Shown one piece after another: positions 24,713 to 36,328 of a DNA stretch of 64,000 bases. This DNA is from Pomacea canaliculata (taxonomy: Eukaryota > Mollusca > Gastropoda > Architaenioglossa > Ampullariidae), in NCBI RefSeq assembly GCF_003073045.1, contig NC_037596.1, positions 28,928,392 through 28,992,391 of the forward strand. The letters are read 5' to 3'. Numbering within the stretch: the first letter of the stretch is position 1; each line of letters starts with the position of its first letter. Position numbers and translations under genes: made by a program. The notes beneath the pieces were generated by a model. The model was given only the letters and a program-made list of their open reading frames with translations. It made no database searches and was not told the DNA's origin.

Positions 24713-25135
24713 TGATTCGTGAAAAAGAGATTTATAACTTAAGACTAAGCTTGTCATAAGGAAAACATCTACTGCTTTTAAACTGTAAGTAAATGTGACT
24801 AGCGAGGAGGCGTTTTACGATAAAATCAAGGAAATCTCATGATGGATGTGAAGAAGTGGTGAGGATTATTAATTACCCAGCAATAAAACCACGTATTTAC
24901 TTTTAAATTTCAGTGAATTAACGATTTTTTTTCTGAATGTCTCTATGTCCCTTTGTGTATGTGTAGGCGTCAGGCAGGGGAGGCAATAAGCCGCGTCGTG
25001 GCAAGTGTCGAGTTGCCGGACTTGATCCTTACAAGTACACACATGGCGCTTAGCATTTATGTTTTCTTTGGTGCAGGTGTATATGCTGAGGTTGTAGAGG
25101 CCAATATCATGTGCGTCTAACAACAGTTTAATAAC

Positions 25136-25182
25136 TACGACGACGACGACGACGACGACGCTGCTGCTGCTGCTGATGATGA
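25136..25182. repeat. (ACG)n(CTG)n(ATG)n microsatellite
   Basis: Consecutive ACG, CTG and ATG triplet runs. Confidence 0.9.
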
Positions 25183-25287
25183 TGGCGAAGTCCACTCCAG
25201 TTCTTACGTAGCATAGTAAGAAACGATAAAAGTTATACGTTTTAAGTACTCACTGAAAAACGAAAAGTAGAAATCAAAAAGTGAAAG

Positions 25288-25289
<2 letters not shown>

Positions 25290-25326
<37 letters not shown>

Positions 25327-25341
25327 ACAACAACAACAACA
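25290..25341. repeat. (CAA)n microsatellite
   Basis: About sixteen CAA/ACA triplets with one interruption. Confidence 0.92.
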
Positions 25342-25913
25342 CACGCTGTCTTACTCTCCCTATCTGTCACTCTATCACAAACACAGAGAGATACACCTCT
25401 TTATAAGTAAAGAACGCAGTAAATGCTGACGGTTGTTCAAAAATAATCTTTTTTTTCACAGAAGTTCAACAATAGTCTTTCTTACTTTTTTTCTTTAGAG
25501 CTGGAATTAACATTTCACTCTAAGAAATTATATTAATGATGTTTACGAAACTTCTAGTTTTCTGTGTTTAAATGTACTTCCCGTTTAAGGGGTAGCTCAA
25601 TTTTATATCTTGTGTCTTGTATGTCTATCCTATTATGCTGTATACCCAGCAGATAAAAGTTGTATTTGATGAAATGTTTTCTAAATGTCCGTTTGTCACT
25701 CTTTAGACTTTAGTCGTCTACTCTCTTAGTCAGAAATCGTCCTTCTAACAAACCACTAGGTATCAAAACATTTACTAGAAACCAAAACAAATTATTTTAC
25801 ACATGATTCTACAAGAAGGTCGACTAAAGATATATAAAATGACTTTTTTCTCAAAAACCTGCTCCCAACATTTACGGTGGTCAATGAGATTTGTCTAACT
25901 TAAGCTTATGCTG

Positions 25914-26150
25914 CTCTAAAGGAGTTGAGCCTCTTTAGCGATTATTGCAAAAGCCTCAGTGAGACAAGAGAATAAAACCTAAAGCATACAGAATATAAAA
26001 AAGGATTATATGATAGGAAACAATACTCTGAAGGAGTTGAGCCTCTTTAGCCATTATTGCACGAAACAAAAGCTTCAATGAGACAAAAGAATAAAACCTT
26101 AAGCTTGTAGAATATAGAAAAACGAGACAATGTGATAGGGATCAAAACAG
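25914..26150. repeat. tandem duplication of about 115 bp
   Basis: Two direct copies begin CTCTAAAGGAGTTGAGCC (25914) and CTCTGAAGGAGTTGAGCC (26027) and share CTCTTTAGC, AGACAA and AATAAAACCT. No function is evident. Confidence 0.85.
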
Positions 26151-26577
26151 AAAATTTAGAAAAAAAAGACATCATGTGATAAATAACAAAGCAGAAAATT
26201 ATTGCAAAATTTTTGTTCTCGGAGATGCTGAGCTTCGTTATGTTTGCCGAGGATAAAGGGAGGTAAGGACAACCTAACTAGCAGCCAGCTTTGAGTTTTA
26301 CTTCCCTTTTTGATTTTAATTAGATAAATAATTAAATAAATAATTTAAATGATATAAACAGAATTTGTTAAGAACTTATTTTTGGATTGTTAACTTGGTT
26401 TTTTTTTAATTAGTCTTGGTTTGATTACTTCCCTTAGACTATAACAACAGCGGCATGTCCATCAGATGATCTCAAGAAATATTTCTTGGTATACATGTTT
26501 AGTCAGGTAACTGCAGCTAATGTATCATACAAATTAATTTGGTATTAGTTAAGTTTTTTTATCTTACAATATATTTA

Positions 26578-26670
26578 CCGTTTGAGGAAGAAGTAATTCG
26601 ATGGAACCAAAAGAACTCGGGTTGTGATGTGTGTACGGTCAGTAGATCGCGGGACCGAATATATACTTTG
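26578..26670 (-). promoter_or_regulatory. promoter-like segment 2
   Basis: The minus strand reads CAAAGTATATATTCGG (about 26656-26671), nearly the array TATA element, then about 75 nt to a potential donor GTAAAT. Flanking sequence up to about 27.08 kb matches the 24.56-25.07 kb segment, including GTCGCTTAGCAT versus GGCGCTTAGCAT. No coding exon was found downstream before promoter-like segment 1. Confidence 0.4.
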
Positions 26671-27255
26671 ATTCCTGAGGATCAAACCAATAAATCAAGA
26701 CGAAGCTTTTATATATAAAATATCTGCTGCCTTGTAATCTGTAAGTAGGTGTGACAGGTGACAGTGTGCTGTAATAAACACAAGATTATCCGATGATGTA
26801 TGAGAACACGTGGTGAATGTTTCTCTGGGAAATAATCTGCACGTGCTGGCAAACGATCTTCCATCAATGTATCTTATTATTTATTTGCACACTTCAGTGA
26901 ATTCACGAATCTGTTACTTGAATTGATCTGCAGCAGGTCTATTCACAGTGTGTGTCTGTTGTTGTTTGTGTGTGTAGGCTTCAGGCAGGGGAGACAACAA
27001 GCCGCGTGGTCTCAAGTGTCGATTTGCCGAACTTGATCTTTAGACGCACACACATGTCGCTTAGCATTGCATGCTGTAATTTTCCCTTCTTTACTGAAAT
27101 CCCTTATCCTTAAGACCACTACCTTAGTTTTTCTTCAGTTTATTTCTAATTTAAGGTTCTGGCGAGTCGGTTTATTTAGTTTTGGAGTGAAGCCGATATG
27201 CTTAATAGGAACATCAGATCGTCTGCAAACATGAGAATGAACAGTTCAACTAGAC

Positions 27256-27511
27256 CAGTGGTTCTCAAAGTGTGGTCCGCGGGCATCAGTCAGGTGGTCC
27301 GCGGCTGACAGTCGTCATATGTCACCAAAGTGATGTTCAAAGTGATGCATTCATCGCATTAACATTTTAATTACAAAGAACGAAGTACGTAGTTTATTGT
27401 CAACTTATTACTGTACTACTGTCACAAAAAGACATTTAATTTTGAATTAAAATGAAACAAATGCGGCAATATAAATTTAAAATTCATAGTACAGAGTAAT
27501 TTTTAGGCCTT
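27256..27511. mobile_element. hAT-like MITE, copy 2 (truncated)
   Basis: Matches the element at 23953 from CAGTGGTTCTCAAAGTGTGG to TTTTTAGGCCTT, where it stops and CA-rich unit sequence begins. It lacks the last 70 bp and about 20 bp near the left end. Confidence 0.8.
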
Positions 27512-28081
27512 AACACACACACAACACAAACTAGTACATGCACAATATCACTTCCACACTAACACGTGAAAGTTAACAACAATAATCTTGCATGTACGTC
27601 TCTATGTGTGTGTATGTCATTCTTTTCATAAAGGGCACACATTAAGACTAAAGAAAGGCTTTTTGATTTTGACTAAGAAATAGCTCAATTTTTCTTGTGT
27701 AAGTGTAAGTCGTTTTTCTATCATGTGAGAGTGTGCGTGAGTGTTTAAATTATCACAAATATAAAGAAGTTTGCTTCTGTTGTGTATGTGTGTGTGCCCA
27801 TGGCTGGAGGGTTGGGCAAAAAGAGAATTATTAATCACGTCCTCACAATGCACAACAAGACCCTTTATGATGTTTTAAAACATTTCAAATTTACTTTTAA
27901 GCCATTTGCCTATCGTTTCCATCATGAACCAGCTGAAGGCTTTCACTTGGTGATACCTCTCCAGATCTTTCAACACCACAAAGCTGTCGTGTGTAATGTT
28001 ATTCGTAATGATTGTCGGTCGCTAATATCTTCGAGAAAGATTATACATTTTATATGTAGACTCTTGCATGTATGTCTTCCT

Positions 28082-30325
28082 TTATGGATTGAGTAAGGAC
28101 TTGGTTTCTATGGCAACACTATTCCACATCTGAAAACATTAAAATATAGTCACGTGACCAAACATGATTCTTATTACGTCCGATGTAACTGCTTCCCCCC
28201 ATTTAAGCTAATTATCTTTCTATTAACTTTACTTAAGCATTTATTTTATACTTAAGCTCGAAAATGAACAAATTAACCACGGACCTGACGGTAAGTACCA
28301 ACGAAGAAACTTTCCATCATTGCATAGAAACAGAATGAAAGAGGGAAATGTGCATTAAACATCGGGAGATGCTTTAAGGGAAAACCATGTAGTTTGTTGT
28401 GTTTGAAATGGAAATACATTGTTTTTGACACAAGTCACTATCTCGACTTCTTTATCACACTCATGCAAGCACGCTTTTATTGGTCATAAACTCACATAAT
28501 TAGTTACTCACCGTCTACTTCATCTGATTATTGCGAACACAAAAGTGAAACTAGTATATTCACGAGATCACTAACTATTCAAGCATGGTCTTACTTTTTG
28601 AATATTTCTTTCGAACTCTTCGCGTGAAATTTCCCCGTCACCTGGAAATTTAAATATACAGACATCTTAAAAACAGTTGAACACTTTGATATTACTGTAG
28701 GTGAGAAAAAAAACTAACAACGGATTTTCAGTTAAAGTGCTAAAGTAGTTATTCTAGTTCATAGTCTTATCTAGATGCTGCTCTAGTGAGCCTTACGGTG
28801 CAAAGATTTAGGTTGAGAATGATAACACTCACCGTCAGAGTCCATGATCTTTATAACGGAAAGAGAAACTGATTGATCGATGACGCCGTCCTCATTGCCG
28901 TCCAGCTTGACGTAGTAGATAAAGGACCCCATGTTAAATAACAGTGGCCACGAACTAGCATAACTACTTATGAACTCCGAAAGACTGATATATCCATCGC
29001 CTGCAAAAAGGATTTGTAAATTGACGATATTTTTAATTTTGAAAGAAAGACTGAGGAAAATAATTAACCTTAAAAAGCTGAGATCAATTTACTCAACTTG
29101 AAAAACATTCATCCCCAAAGTTTCTAACAAATCAATGTATGTATGTACATTAATTTTATGTCTTTCTTAAGAAGCATTTTATGATACTAAAATCAATTTA
29201 CTATATTGAAATACAAAGTAAAGTGTTATTTTTATTGTCAACAGATTTTGTTACTAAACCTTCATGTGATCATTAATGTATGTTTACCATGATTAACATA
29301 CTGTGTCTTTGTTTGATGTTTTTTTTAAAAATAGAGAAAATAAACTATATATTCTATGCGTGTTTTCACGCGCGCCACACAGGAGATAGATGCTAACTTC
29401 ATTTTTTTCTGTAGATTTATGTGAAATTTTGTAGATTTATGTAATATAGGTTTTTGTTTTATTTGTAAGGAGCTACAATTAATAGTTGTGAGTGGACAAC
29501 GTTTAGGAAAAAAACTCTCTAGTGACTGTGATGCACAATGTGAATTAATCATGCCTTAAGAACCTATTTATAGTCTAATAATATACAGCTCAAATGACTT
29601 ATAAAAATGATTACAAGCGAATGTAAAGCTCCACAAGACTGTCGATGATGATGAGGATGAGGAGGAGGAGGAGGAGGAGAAGGAGGAGAATGAAAAGGAG
29701 GAGGATTTTAAAAGAAACAACAACAAAATCATCAACATATTACCGTTGATGTCTTTTTTGTAGAAATCAGCCTGTAATTCGTACTGCTCAAGAGCGCCAT
29801 CCCCATCAAGGTCCATAATGCTGAAGACATCTTCGCTTTTGGAGTTCTCCTGAAAGTATTTACCATTCCTTGTCCTTTCTTCATTCATAAAGTTGCCGTT
29901 TTATCTTTAAATATAAGTTTCTCCTTTTTTCAATACTTTTTTACTTCTTAGTTAAAGGTTGTCTACATGTACTGTCATAGTGCTAACTCTAGTTCTGGTA
30001 CCAGTTTGTAGTGTTCATCCCTTTTTAACAAAATATAAAATACTGAAAACATTATATTGTAAACTCATTTAATTTAAGTTTGTAGTGCAAAACTAATTCT
30101 ATTTTGTTTCCCTTAAATTGGCAATACCTACATATAATTTGATCCATATGACAACATCTGATGTGACAATTTACTCAATCTTGTCAGCCACCTTCTATGT
30201 ACCGTTATATAAAGACTGTACATAAATACGTTTTGTTTTTATTACTTCTTCCGTTGTTAATTTAATTAAATTAATCCTTACCCACAAACAGCAGCAAGAA
30301 GAAGACAAAAGATAAAAGTCTTCAT
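28082..30325 (-). pseudogene. EF-hand protein, copy C, frame broken at exon 1/2 junction
   Basis: The five exons are recognisable at 30282-30325, 29744-29849, 28833-29000, 28595-28641 and 28082-28129. Exon 1 gives MKTFIFCLLLAAVCG with a GTAAGG donor. Exon 2 is 106 nt instead of 107: the acceptor reads TTTCAG followed by GAGAAC where other copies have GGAGAAC. This shifts the frame, loses the EF-hands, and meets a TAA in exon 3. Without that one-base loss the exons would encode DLDGDGALEQYE, DINGDGYISLSE and DSDGDGEISREE loops. The non-coding first exon lies far upstream because a hAT element is inserted in the first intron. A consensus error at this one base is a real alternative to pseudogenisation. 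Confidence 0.75.
29643..29706. repeat. intronic GAT/GAG tract of copy C
   Basis: GAT and GAG triplets with AAG interruptions, at the same place inside intron 2 as in the other copies. Confidence 0.85.
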
Positions 30326-30507
30326 AATGCAACAAGCTTTTTTGCCCCTGTAATAAAAAAATACAATAATGTATTTTAAAGTACAATGTATTTTTGTTGT
30401 GTTTCTCCTTTTAAAGTTCGATTAGTGAAAATTAGCTTTTAGCAGATGTATACGCAAGCACATGCTTGCACATGTACGCTCAGGTGAGTATGAACTTGAA
30501 TATACAC

Positions 30508-32817
30508 CAGGGGTCTCAAACTCAATTTACCCGGGGCCACTGGAGGCAGAGTCTGGATGAGGCCGGGCCGCATCAGGTTTTCCACAAGAAAAGCTCTTAC
30601 AAAAACATTCCAATGTTATCAAATGTCTTATTTTTTCATCTTAATTTGTGTTAAAAATAAAAATAAAATTAACAAATTCAAAGAAAAAAAATAAATCAAT
30701 TAGTAATAAATGAATAAATTGAAAATTAAAAATATATAATATATACAGCAATATAGAAGACTGAAGAAAATATAGTTGCTGACCAGAGAAATGTAATTAT
30801 TATTATTCAGATTCAAATGTCTGTATTAGCATTTCTTTAACATTTAACTTTCTGAACATGAATGGAACATTGAACATAAACTGTTTTGAACATGGCTTCT
30901 TCTGCCTACTTCTTGCTGCTAGAGGTCTGGCAGCGCTTACTCTCACATAGCGAGCCACATTTGGCTTAAGGAGGAAGCAGTTGAGACCCTCAGTACGGCT
31001 TGAAGATGTTCATCAGTAAGTCTGGATCTGTACTTGGACTTATTGAAGTTCAAGTAGAGAAGAGCTTTTCGCACAAGTATGTGCTCCCAAAAAAGACACA
31101 TGGTCCCGCTTGAAACATTCGAGAAAGCTCAGGGAAGCTAGGGGGCAATTCTCTCAAAAATTGCCCGAGCTTGTCCGCTTTTCCACTCACCTCCCTGAAC
31201 TTGGCTTTGAGTTCAGAGTTGCACTGCAGGTCAATGAGCCCATTTGAAGCACAGGAGGAGCATCTTGTACATAAAAGGAGTAGGGTCCTCAAAAATTTGA
31301 ACTGTGGTGTTCTGTGCGTCTTTGAAATCCGCAAATCTGTGATCGAATTCCTCCTGTAGCTTCAAAATGAATCCACATACTCTTCACCGCTGAACGGTGT
31401 GCCTGCATCCATGAGTGCCTTGCATGCTGAGAAATGGCAAAGGTCTGTCTGAGAAAGTTGGGCTTTAATAACATAAGTTTTGTAGAGAATGCTCTCACGT
31501 TGTCATAGGCAACACTGACAAGTTGCCCCTGACCTTGTAGCTTCTTGTTCAGTACGTTAAGCTCATGTGTCATATCAACCAAAAAAGCTAAGTCCATGAG
31601 CCATTTTGGATCACTTAGCACAGGAACAGCAACCCCATCTTTCTCCATGAAGGCTTTCACTTCGGCTCTCAACTCAATCTCTTCAATATGTTTCCCCTGC
31701 TGACCCAACGTACCTCGGTGAAGCAGAGCACATCCCCATATTCTGACTCCATTTCCTCTAAAAAAGCACGAAACCTTCTGTGCTTTAAGCCCCTGGATCT
31801 GATTTGGTTTGATACATTTCACAACGAAAGACATCACATTGTCAAACTTCAGGCATTTGCTGCAAAGGGCCTGCTGATGAATAATGCAGTGCAGAGCAAT
31901 GGCCTCCTCCACACCTTCCTCTTCCAGTTTGTTTGTTTTTTTTTTGTTTTGTTTCTTTTTTGAACAAGTGCCACCAGTCCTCCCTGTCATTGATGGCGCT
32001 CCATCAGTTGTTATTCCAACAAACCTCCTCCAAGGCAAACCGGCATTCTCAATGGCATCACACAGCTGGTGAAATATCTCCTGAGCTGTGGTCTGGCCAT
32101 GCATTGGAATCACTGAGAGCAACTCCTCTATGACTTCAAAAGTGTCATCAACACCGCGGACAAAGACTGCGAGTTGGGCAGTGTCGGTGATGTCTGTGGT
32201 CTCATCAAGAGCGACTGAGTATACAATATGAAATAATATATATGAAACATTTTGCTTTCTCACACAGTTGATCATAAATGTCACCTGGACAGGTCAGAAA
32301 ATGCGCTCTGCTACGGTGTTGGCAGAAAGGCTGATGTTGCTAAACTGACCTTTCTTTTCTGGACAGACAATTTTTGCAGCCTGTAATATGCACATTTTTT
32401 AAAAATTCACCTTCTTTGAATGGCTTTCCTGCTTTAGCAATCATCTCACTAACCACGTAGCTAGCTTCGACTGCTGCGTCATTCTCTTTGGTTGCTTTCT
32501 TAAAGAAATTTTGTTGCCTCAGTAGATGTGTTTTAAGATTAGCAACCCGGCTGACTCTCTCATCTCCCTGGTATTTTGCATACTCCTCAGTATGTCTAGT
32601 TGTGTAATGATGTTTCAAATTGTATTCTTTGTGCACTGCAACTTTCTCTGTGCAAATAAGACACGTTGGGCTGCCTCTGTGGGAGCGAGAGAGGAGAAGA
32701 TATAACAGTATCAAACTCGGGCCGCACTAACATGAAACTTTGATATTGAGGTGGGGGCCGCAAACTTTTGTCCGGCGGGCCGCAGTTGGCCCGCGGGCCG
32801 CGAGTTTGAGACCCCTG
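30508..32817 (-). mobile_element. hAT (Charlie-like) DNA transposon in intron 1 of copy C
   Basis: The 2310-bp element has identical 16-bp inverted ends CAGGGGTCTCAAACTC and a perfect 8-bp target duplication ATATACAC (30500-30507 and 32818-32825). Copy B has the empty site near 23.31 kb (GAACTTGAATATACACATAC). The coding strand is minus. Extra GGCCGCGAG-type motifs lie at both ends. Confidence 0.93.
30930..32714 (-). pseudogene. hAT transposase remnant, GTF2IRD2/ZBED-like
   Basis: An N-terminal part at 32340-32714 has CLICTEKVAVHKEYNLKHHY followed by TRHTEEY, a BED-like zinc-finger pattern (C..C...H....H). The catalytic core lies at 31289-32284 with ALDETTDITDTAQLAVFVRG and GITTDGAPSMTG, and a helical region with ALHCIIHQQALC. 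The C-terminal dimerisation region follows near 30.93-31.12 kb, with STYLCEKLFST and, further on, a SRLTDEHL-type stretch. The parts are in different frames and separated by stops, and a lysine-rich low-complexity insert interrupts the core, so it is not functional. The resemblance to GTF2IRD2 and ZBED5 type domesticated Charlie transposases is from recognition of motifs. Confidence 0.8.
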
Positions 32818-33022
32818 ATATACACATACACATATGCACATATACACATAGATACATATGCACATTAAAATGTATTATCATGTAAAATCAATTGTTTTCT
32901 GTGATAAGATTGCGTGGCTTAAATGTAGTTAAACGAATATCGTCCTATGGCAAAGCTTTGCAACCTAACAGAAATTTTTTCAACAGTAATTATCAGAACA
33001 AATAAAGATTATTTTTGCTTAC

Positions 33023-33107
33023 AGCTGGATTCAGATGAGGAACGTGACAACCCTCGGTGCTGAAATCGTGGTGTGGCGAATGAAGACGAGAGAACAAAAT
33101 ATATACT
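33023..33107 (-). promoter_or_regulatory. promoter and non-coding exon 1 of copy C
   Basis: The minus strand reads CAAAGTATATATTTTG at about 33097-33112 (TATA box), then a non-coding exon of about 50 nt ending at 33023 with GTAAGC. This is the intact array promoter, although its gene is frame-broken. Confidence 0.7.
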
Positions 33108-33942
33108 TTGCTTCGTGGTAAAGAGATCAATTGAGATTAGGATCGATGACTAAATCTTATCAAGCCAATAGACCATATTAACAGAAGAAAATATTCTCTT
33201 TGAACTTTCCAAAGTTCCAAACGAAAACTAAATGTTGATGGTCAGGTTTCCCTTCTTACACAACATGACCGAGTCAGTGAGGATGTGAACTCATAAACCC
33301 CTCAAAAGCTTGAGGATTAAGGTGTAGTGACCTTACATATTGTCTTAGCTTACTGCTGCCCACATGTTTGTGAAATAAATGTTGTCATGCTCTGTGGAGT
33401 TGATATTTATGGTCGCCAGTCACATGTACTGAGCTTAAACTCCATTCCTGATGGGACTAGTGTGTTTAATCTTATTAACTAGCAGTGCACGAACAAAGCA
33501 GTAGATGGTGTTTTTATCTTCTAATCACATTAAGACAAAATACACGTGTGCATATGTGTGTGCTTATGTGTTAGCTTGTTTGTTAGTGCGTGTGTGTGTT
33601 AGTGCATTCTTTGTGCATGTGTTTGTGAGTGCGAACGCTAGTATCATTTAATTAAATATCGTCTCCACGTTTTTGCTAAGGGATTAACTTGCGTGTGTGT
33701 GTAGGTCCCCTGTCTACAGTATTTTGTACACTGACACTTATTTGTGTATAGATGTCAGGGCTATTTGTCTCACAACCACTCACACACCAAGAGTAGGGAT
33801 ACGACGTACCTAGCGAACCTATGATAAACGTAGACCACAACAAAGACGAAATGAGCGGTACCAATAAGCAGTTTAATAAAAATGCAGGAAAAAACAAGAA
33901 ATAAAAAGGAAATTAAAGAAATTTTTTTACGCATACACATGG

Positions 33943-34131
33943 ATTGCTCGCGCTGATCTATATTTGTTCATGTGAGAGTTTGGAATGTTTGATTTTTTAT
34001 TCCTATCAGTATTATTTTTGTGGCTAATAAATTAGTTTTGTTTTGTTTCGTGAATATTGTCTTTGTGATTTCTTTATGGTCTGCGCTCAGTTGAGGTTAA
34101 ACTGGCTTCGTTGCGTTCATGCGACAGTTAG
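33943..34131 (+). repeat. unit spacer segment with LTR-like 3' features
   Basis: Shares GCTGATCTATATTTGTTCATGTG, TCCTATCAGTATTATTTTTG and TAATAAATTAGTTTTGTTTTG with 56090-56277. It contains an AATAAA and is GC-richer at its right end. It may be an old LTR end carried along with the unit; no LTR pair was identified. Confidence 0.35.
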
Positions 34132-34162
34132 TATCTTTAATATTTCAGTTGTTAGTATAAAG

Positions 34163-34610
34163 CAGTGATGCCCAACCTTTTTCGGCCTGCGGGCCATATA
34201 CATTTTCGACATGCATGTCACGGGCCGCTTCACTGCAAAAATACAAAAAAATAAAAAAAATAAAGCAGATACAATTTTTATTAGAAACAAGTTGTACTTA
34301 CCATTAATTATGTAGTAATTAGTGGGATATTTGAAGTTGTTTACCCGAATCCAATTTCTGAATGTCCCGCCTCATCGTAGAGACACCAAGTCGGAGCACT
34401 GAATCGAAATGTTCGTCCATCGAAAAAAAGATTGAGAGACGTCACTGCATAGGAATAAATACTTCTTCTTCCCTTTCTTTCGTTATTTTTAGGTCTTTTT
34501 TTTATTACTAACATGCCGATTTCCTGCACTGTGGGCACAAGTTTCGCCGGCCGGATGGCACCGCGTCGCGGGCCGGATATGGCCCGCAGGCCGTAGGTTG
34601 GGCATCCCTT
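34163..34610. mobile_element. hAT-like MITE between copies C and D
   Basis: Starts CAGTGATGCCCAACC and ends in the complement of GGGATGCCCAACC, with GC-rich CGGCCTGCGGGCC repeats at both ends. The flanks GTATAAAG and TTATAAAG match at 7 of 8 positions. Empty paralogous sites read TTAGTATAAAGTAATAAATAG near 19.77 and 56.30 kb. Confidence 0.82.
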
Positions 34611-34757
34611 TTATAAAGTAATAAATAGTAATCTGTTACTACACCGAATATTACATTTATTAATATTTTAATAGTACAATTATGAGTTAGGCTAATAGTA
34701 CAGTTGTTAGTATACCAAATAGTAATTTGTTCCTACACTTAAAAGTACATTTATTAG

Positions 34758-35313
34758 CAGGGCTTCTGCTTACGCAAAAAATTGCGTACAGTACGCATTA
34801 GAAGTTCGGAGGACACCTTCAATTTTCGTCAATGGGGTCCCAGGGGACCCCTTCAAATTTGGGCGAAGAACAGATACAGAATTGGGTAAGTGTAGTGTCT
34901 GACGTCGTAGCCCAACCTACTGTTGTCGTCTGCTACAAAGTGAGAGTAACTTCCCTTCCACTGAGATGTTTCCCTTACCAGGAAGAGTTCCATTAACCTA
35001 TTTCAAAGATGTCGTTGACAGCGTGGTTAAAATCATCTTCTCAGAAACGTAAAGAAAGTGAGCACCCCAAGTACAGTGAACTCATAAGCTCATCACAGAT
35101 GCTTGCACATACTTCATGGCACAGAAATCTCGCCGCTTCTGACTAGACATTACAGTGCTTTGTGTGACTGAAAGGCAGTTGAACAAAGTAGTTGATTTGT
35201 TGGGGTTTTTTTTTCAACTTTATAAAGGGACCCCTTAGAGTTAGCCTGGGACCCCTTAGAAATCTGAAGAAGGGTTTGGGACCCCAAAGAATTTAGCCTT
35301 AGCAGAAGCCCTG
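34758..35313 (+). mobile_element. non-autonomous DNA element with transposase N-terminal remnant
   Basis: Inverted ends CAGGGCTTCTGCTTA and (complement) CAGGGCTTCTGCTAA bound 556 bp, flanked by ATTAG on both sides. The empty site is near 19.92 kb (ACATTTATTAGTGTGC). Inside, a plus-strand frame from about 35.01 kb begins MSLTAWLKSSSQKRK, which looks like the start of a zinc-finger hAT-type transposase, and the rest is deleted. The short flank duplication is unusual for hAT, so the superfamily is open. Confidence 0.65.
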
Positions 35314-36328
35314 ATTAGTATGCTTAATAGGATACTTGTTAGTAAAGTTAATAGTATGTTTGGAAGTATAGGTAACATTACATTTAAGTATGTAGTGCCT
35401 TTGAAGCTTACCTTGTGCTACAGGACTCAAGGAAATTAAAAAAAAAATTCCGGCAAAGTATTTTTTGAACTCGTGTGTTACCTAACCAGAGTGAGCATTG
35501 CGTAAAGTATTGAAGACAAACGGTATTTAAAAAAAAAAATATTCACACGTGCCAGAGCTTTTCATAATTTGTTTAGATGGTCAGCTTAATATAATACGTG
35601 GCAATGCATCCTGCCCTTCACAGGCACACACACACACACACTCAACCCTAAACACACAGGCAATCATACACCCGCAAGATAAGCTTTTAACCACAAACTT
35701 TACAAATGCTAATTCTTACACTCACACGTTCTTTTACGCACACAAACACACACACACACACAAGACAAACTATTACATGCACAACATCACTTCCACACTC
35801 ACACTTGAAAGTTAACAAACATAATCTTGCATGTATGTCTGTATGTGTGTGTATGTCATTCTTTTCTTAAAAGTGCCCGAATTAAGACTAGTGAAAGGCT
35901 TTTTGATTTTGACTAAGAAATGGCTCACTTTTTCTTGTGTAAGTGTAAGTAATTTTTCTATCAGATGAGAGTGCGCTTTAGTGTTTAAATTATCACAAAT
36001 ATAAAAAAGTTTGCTTCTGTTGTGTATGTGTGTGTGCCAATGGCTGTAGGGTTGGGCAAAAAGAGAATTATTAATCACGTCCTCACAATGCACAACAAGA
36101 CCCTTTATGATGTTTTAAAACATTTCACATTTACTTTTAAGCCATTTGCCTATCGTTTCCATCATGAACCAGCTGAAGGCCTTCACTTGGTGATACCTCT
36201 CCACATCTTTCAACACCACGAAGCAATCGTGTGTAATTAAGAACGTTATTATTAATGATTGTCGGTCGCTAATATCTTCGAGAAAGATTTTACATTTTAT
36301 ATGTAGACTCTTGCATGTATGTCTTCCT

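Larger units (their letters stand above)
24291..28081. other. unit spacer between copies B and C
   Basis: Contains two related promoter-like segments, microsatellites, a 0.1 kb tandem duplication, a truncated MITE and, near the right end, the block that follows the stop codon of copy C. No coding exon was recognised apart from spurious frames. Confidence 0.55.

Noticed and set aside
31688..32133. Plus-strand frames across the hAT element
   Set aside because: Shadows of the minus-strand transposase core.
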